NCBI GenBank assembly: GCA_040757575.1
Contig: JBFLXA010000001.1
Location: 248,001 to 312,000 of the forward strand
DNA from: PFJX01 sp040757575
GTDB taxonomy: Bacteria > Pseudomonadota > Gammaproteobacteria > Burkholderiales > Thiobacillaceae
Direction: 5' to 3'
DNA length: 64,000 nucleotides
Positions 62,523 to 64,000 of the stretch are shown piece by piece. Position numbers and translations under genes: made by a program. Position 1 is the stretch's first letter. Every line of letters begins with the position of its first letter. The notes below the pieces were generated by a model that saw only the letters and a program-made list of their open reading frames with translations, had not been told where the DNA came from and made no database searches.

Positions 62523-63302
62523 ATGACCAACATCAATTTCGTCCATTTCAAATTCCTGCCCATGTCCATGCGGGTGCTGTTCAGCATGGTGCTGATCGTT
62601 TTCGGCACGGGCTATCTCATGGCCATGATCCAGGTATGGGAAAACCATGCGGGCAAGGATGGCAAGCCCATGCTGACCGCCAAGGACTTGATGATCTCCT
62701 ACAGCGGCAATCCGGAAGGCACCAAGATGGAAGCCGCCCTGCGGGCCTCCATGGCTGACATGCTGCCCGCAGAAAAGCGCGAGGTCCTGTTCAACTGGCT
62801 CCATGCCGGTGCCCCCCAGGACCAGTTTGAAAGCACCGCCAATCCCATCATCCAGGAACACTGCGTGATGTGCCACAACCCGGATGCCAACCCCCACCTG
62901 CCTAACTTCACCAGCTATGAAGGGGTTTCCAAGGTCACCGCCAAGGACGAAGGCATGACCATCCACACCCTGGTGCGGGTATCCCACATCCACCTGTTCT
63001 CCATCACCTTCATCTTCTTCATCGTCGGCTACATCTTCACCCACGCCTATGTGCGCCCCACCTGGCTGAAGTGTGCATTGATTGCTGCACCTTTTGTCGT
63101 GCTGCTCACCGACGTGGCATCCTGGTACCTCACTAAGGTCTGGTCTGGCTTTGCCTGGGTGGTGATTGGAAGTGGTGCCATCATGGGCATGTCCTTCGCT
63201 GCCATGTGGTTCATTTCCATGTGGCAGATGTGGATCGGCAAGGTACCCACCGAAGTCTCAGACAAAGGTGGCCAGGTACCTTGCGTTCACATGGATAACT
63301 GA
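62523..63302 (+). CDS. Four-helix membrane protein with one c-type haem motif (family of unknown function)
   Basis: 259 aa. Membrane segments near residues 17-36, 157-177, 184-203 and 209-232. A periplasmic loop of about 115 residues between the first two contains EHCVMCHNP, a CxxCH haem-c site at 114-118. Histidines at 148, 155, 157 and 174 flank or lie in helix 2 and could ligate another haem. Similar proteins in betaproteobacteria have been mislabelled elongation factor-1 alpha; nothing here supports that. Expression under an FNR-family regulator suggests a respiratory role. The first 21 codons of the longer frame are leader. Confidence 0.82.
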   Translation: MTNINFVHFKFLPMSMRVLFSMVLIVFGTGYLMAMIQVWENHAGKDGKPMLTAKDLMISYSGNPEGTKMEAALRASMADMLPAEKREVLFNWLHAGAPQDQFESTANPIIQEHCVMCHNPDANPHLPNFTSYEGVSKVTAKDEGMTIHTLVRVSHIHLFSITFIFFIVGYIFTHAYVRPTWLKCALIAAPFVVLLTDVASWYLTKVWSGFAWVVIGSGAIMGMSFAAMWFISMWQMWIGKVPTEVSDKGGQVPCVHMDN

Positions 63303-63316
63303 GGCCCCGGGGCCAG

Positions 63317-63347
63317 AAAAAAGGGCAGCCCACGGGCTGCCCTTTTT
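63317..63347. terminator. Bidirectional terminator between the haem-c gene and leuA
   Basis: Arms AAGGGCAGCCC (63321-63331) and GGGCTGCCCTT (63334-63344), with A and T tracts on each side, serving both convergent genes. Confidence 0.92.
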
Positions 63348-63367
63348 ATTTCATCCGCCGTGCCAGC

Positions 63368-64000
63368 TCATACCTGGGGGTGGGCCCTTTCCTCGGCGCT
63401 GAACAGTTTGTTCAGGGCATTCAGGTAAGCTTTGGCGGAGGCGATGACGATGTCCGTATCTGCCCCCAGGCCGTTGACGATGCGGCCCCCCTTGGACAGA
63501 CGCACGGTCACTTCTCCCTGGGCATCCGTACCCGTGGTGATATTGTTGACGGAGTAGAGCAGCAGGTCCGTGCCGCTGGCCACCATCTTCTCGATGGCCT
63601 TGAAGGAGGCATCCACCGGCCCGCCTCCGTCCGCATCGGCCCGCAACTCCTCGCCGTTGTCGGACAGCACCACCTGGGCATGGGGGGTCTCACCGGTTTC
63701 GGAACAGACCCGGAGTGAAGCCAGCTTGAAGCGGTCGCAGGATTCGAAGGTGGCATCGTCGGACACCAGGGCGTGGAGGTCCTCGTCGAAGATCTCGTGC
63801 TTCTTGTCCGCCAGGTCCTTGAAGCGGGCGAAGGCGGCGTTCCAGTCTTCTTCCGTGGCCAGTTCGATGCCAAGTTCCTTGAGGCGGGTCTTGAAGGCGT
63901 TGCGGCCGGAATGCTTGCCCAGCACCATCTTGTTGGCGGTCCAGCCCACATCCTCGGCCCGCATGATCTCGTAGGTTTCCCGGTGCTTCAGCACCCCGTC
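63368..64000 (-). CDS. leuA: 2-isopropylmalate synthase, C-terminal part
   Basis: The last 210 or so residues; the gene continues past the right edge (the frame reads DGVLKHRETYEIM at the border). MVLGKHSGRNAFKTRLKELG ends the catalytic barrel region, and the regulatory LeuA dimer domain (about the last 130 residues: DGGGPVDASFKAIEKMVASG; INGLGADTD-like VNGLGADTDIVIASAKAYLN) binds leucine for feedback inhibition. First step of leucine synthesis. Confidence 0.96.
   Translation of the reverse strand, partial: DGVLKHRETYEIMRAEDVGWTANKMVLGKHSGRNAFKTRLKELGIELATEEDWNAAFARFKDLADKKHEIFDEDLHALVSDDATFESCDRFKLASLRVCSETGETPHAQVVLSDNGEELRADADGGGPVDASFKAIEKMVASGTDLLLYSVNNITTGTDAQGEVTVRLSKGGRIVNGLGADTDIVIASAKAYLNALNKLFSAEERAHPQV

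Overview
The window is dense, high-GC (roughly 65 %) bacterial chromosome with no rRNA, tRNA, CRISPR array, prophage or intact insertion sequence. Gene content and order (nadB/rpoE/rseA, lptFG/pepA, obgE-proB, exbBD-lpxK-Trm112, pcnB-folK-panBCD, hldD-hldE, wrbA/DUF2069) and the best protein resemblances point to a motile Gram-negative betaproteobacterium, probably of the Rhodocyclales/Nitrosomonadales type. A Qmo/Hdr locus suggests a capacity for sulfur redox metabolism. Species cannot be fixed from the sequence alone.

Layout. 1-8.5 kb: an envelope-stress module (rpoE, rseA, start of rseB), nadB, pepA, lptF-lptG, then a second ECF-type sigma factor with DUF3619, DUF3106 and RDD membrane proteins. 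8.5-14.9 kb: rplU-rpmA-obgE-proB, mutS and two unknown small genes. 15-20 kb, minus strand: DUF3301, RhlE-type helicase, metallo-hydrolase, bamC, dapA, a methyltransferase. 20-26.2 kb: flagellar cluster fliJKLMNOPQR. 26.2-28.5 kb: Trm112-like protein, lpxK, exbD, exbB. 28.6-33.2 kb: pcnB, folK, a deoxynucleoside kinase, panB, panC, panD. 33-36 kb: ampD, a thioredoxin-like protein, and a PAS protein plus chemoreceptor behind a convincing flagellar sigma-28 promoter. 36-39.6 kb: pilR-pilS with two small genes. 39.7-45.6 kb: serine protease, PhnD-PAS-GGDEF protein, lipoprotein hydrolase, autotransporter-like protein. 45.9-48.4 kb: hldD, hldE. 48.6-53.7 kb: qmoA-qmoB-hdrC-hdrB, one tight operon. 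53.9-57.6 kb: valS, a repeat-bearing unknown protein, holC. 57.8-64 kb: yceI, sucCD, wrbA-hugZ-DUF2069, a haem-c membrane protein with an FNR-type promoter, and the 3' end of leuA.

How the parts fit. Much of the window is envelope biogenesis and surveillance (LptFG, BamC, LpxK, HldDE, AmpD, RpoE/RseA) and motility or surface behaviour (flagellar export and switch, chemoreceptor, PilSR, diguanylate cyclase). The most distinctive locus is qmoAB-hdrCB, a flavin/iron-sulfur electron-transfer complex in which the membrane subunit QmoC is replaced by separate soluble-looking HdrC and HdrB, with no aprBA or sat beside it. A second distinctive locus is the membrane protein with one CxxCH motif, whose upstream region matches the geometry of a class II FNR/CRP-family promoter.

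Starts were chosen by homology, ribosome-binding sites and the 4-bp ATGA overlaps common here. All functional calls rest on reading translated sequences without database searches.
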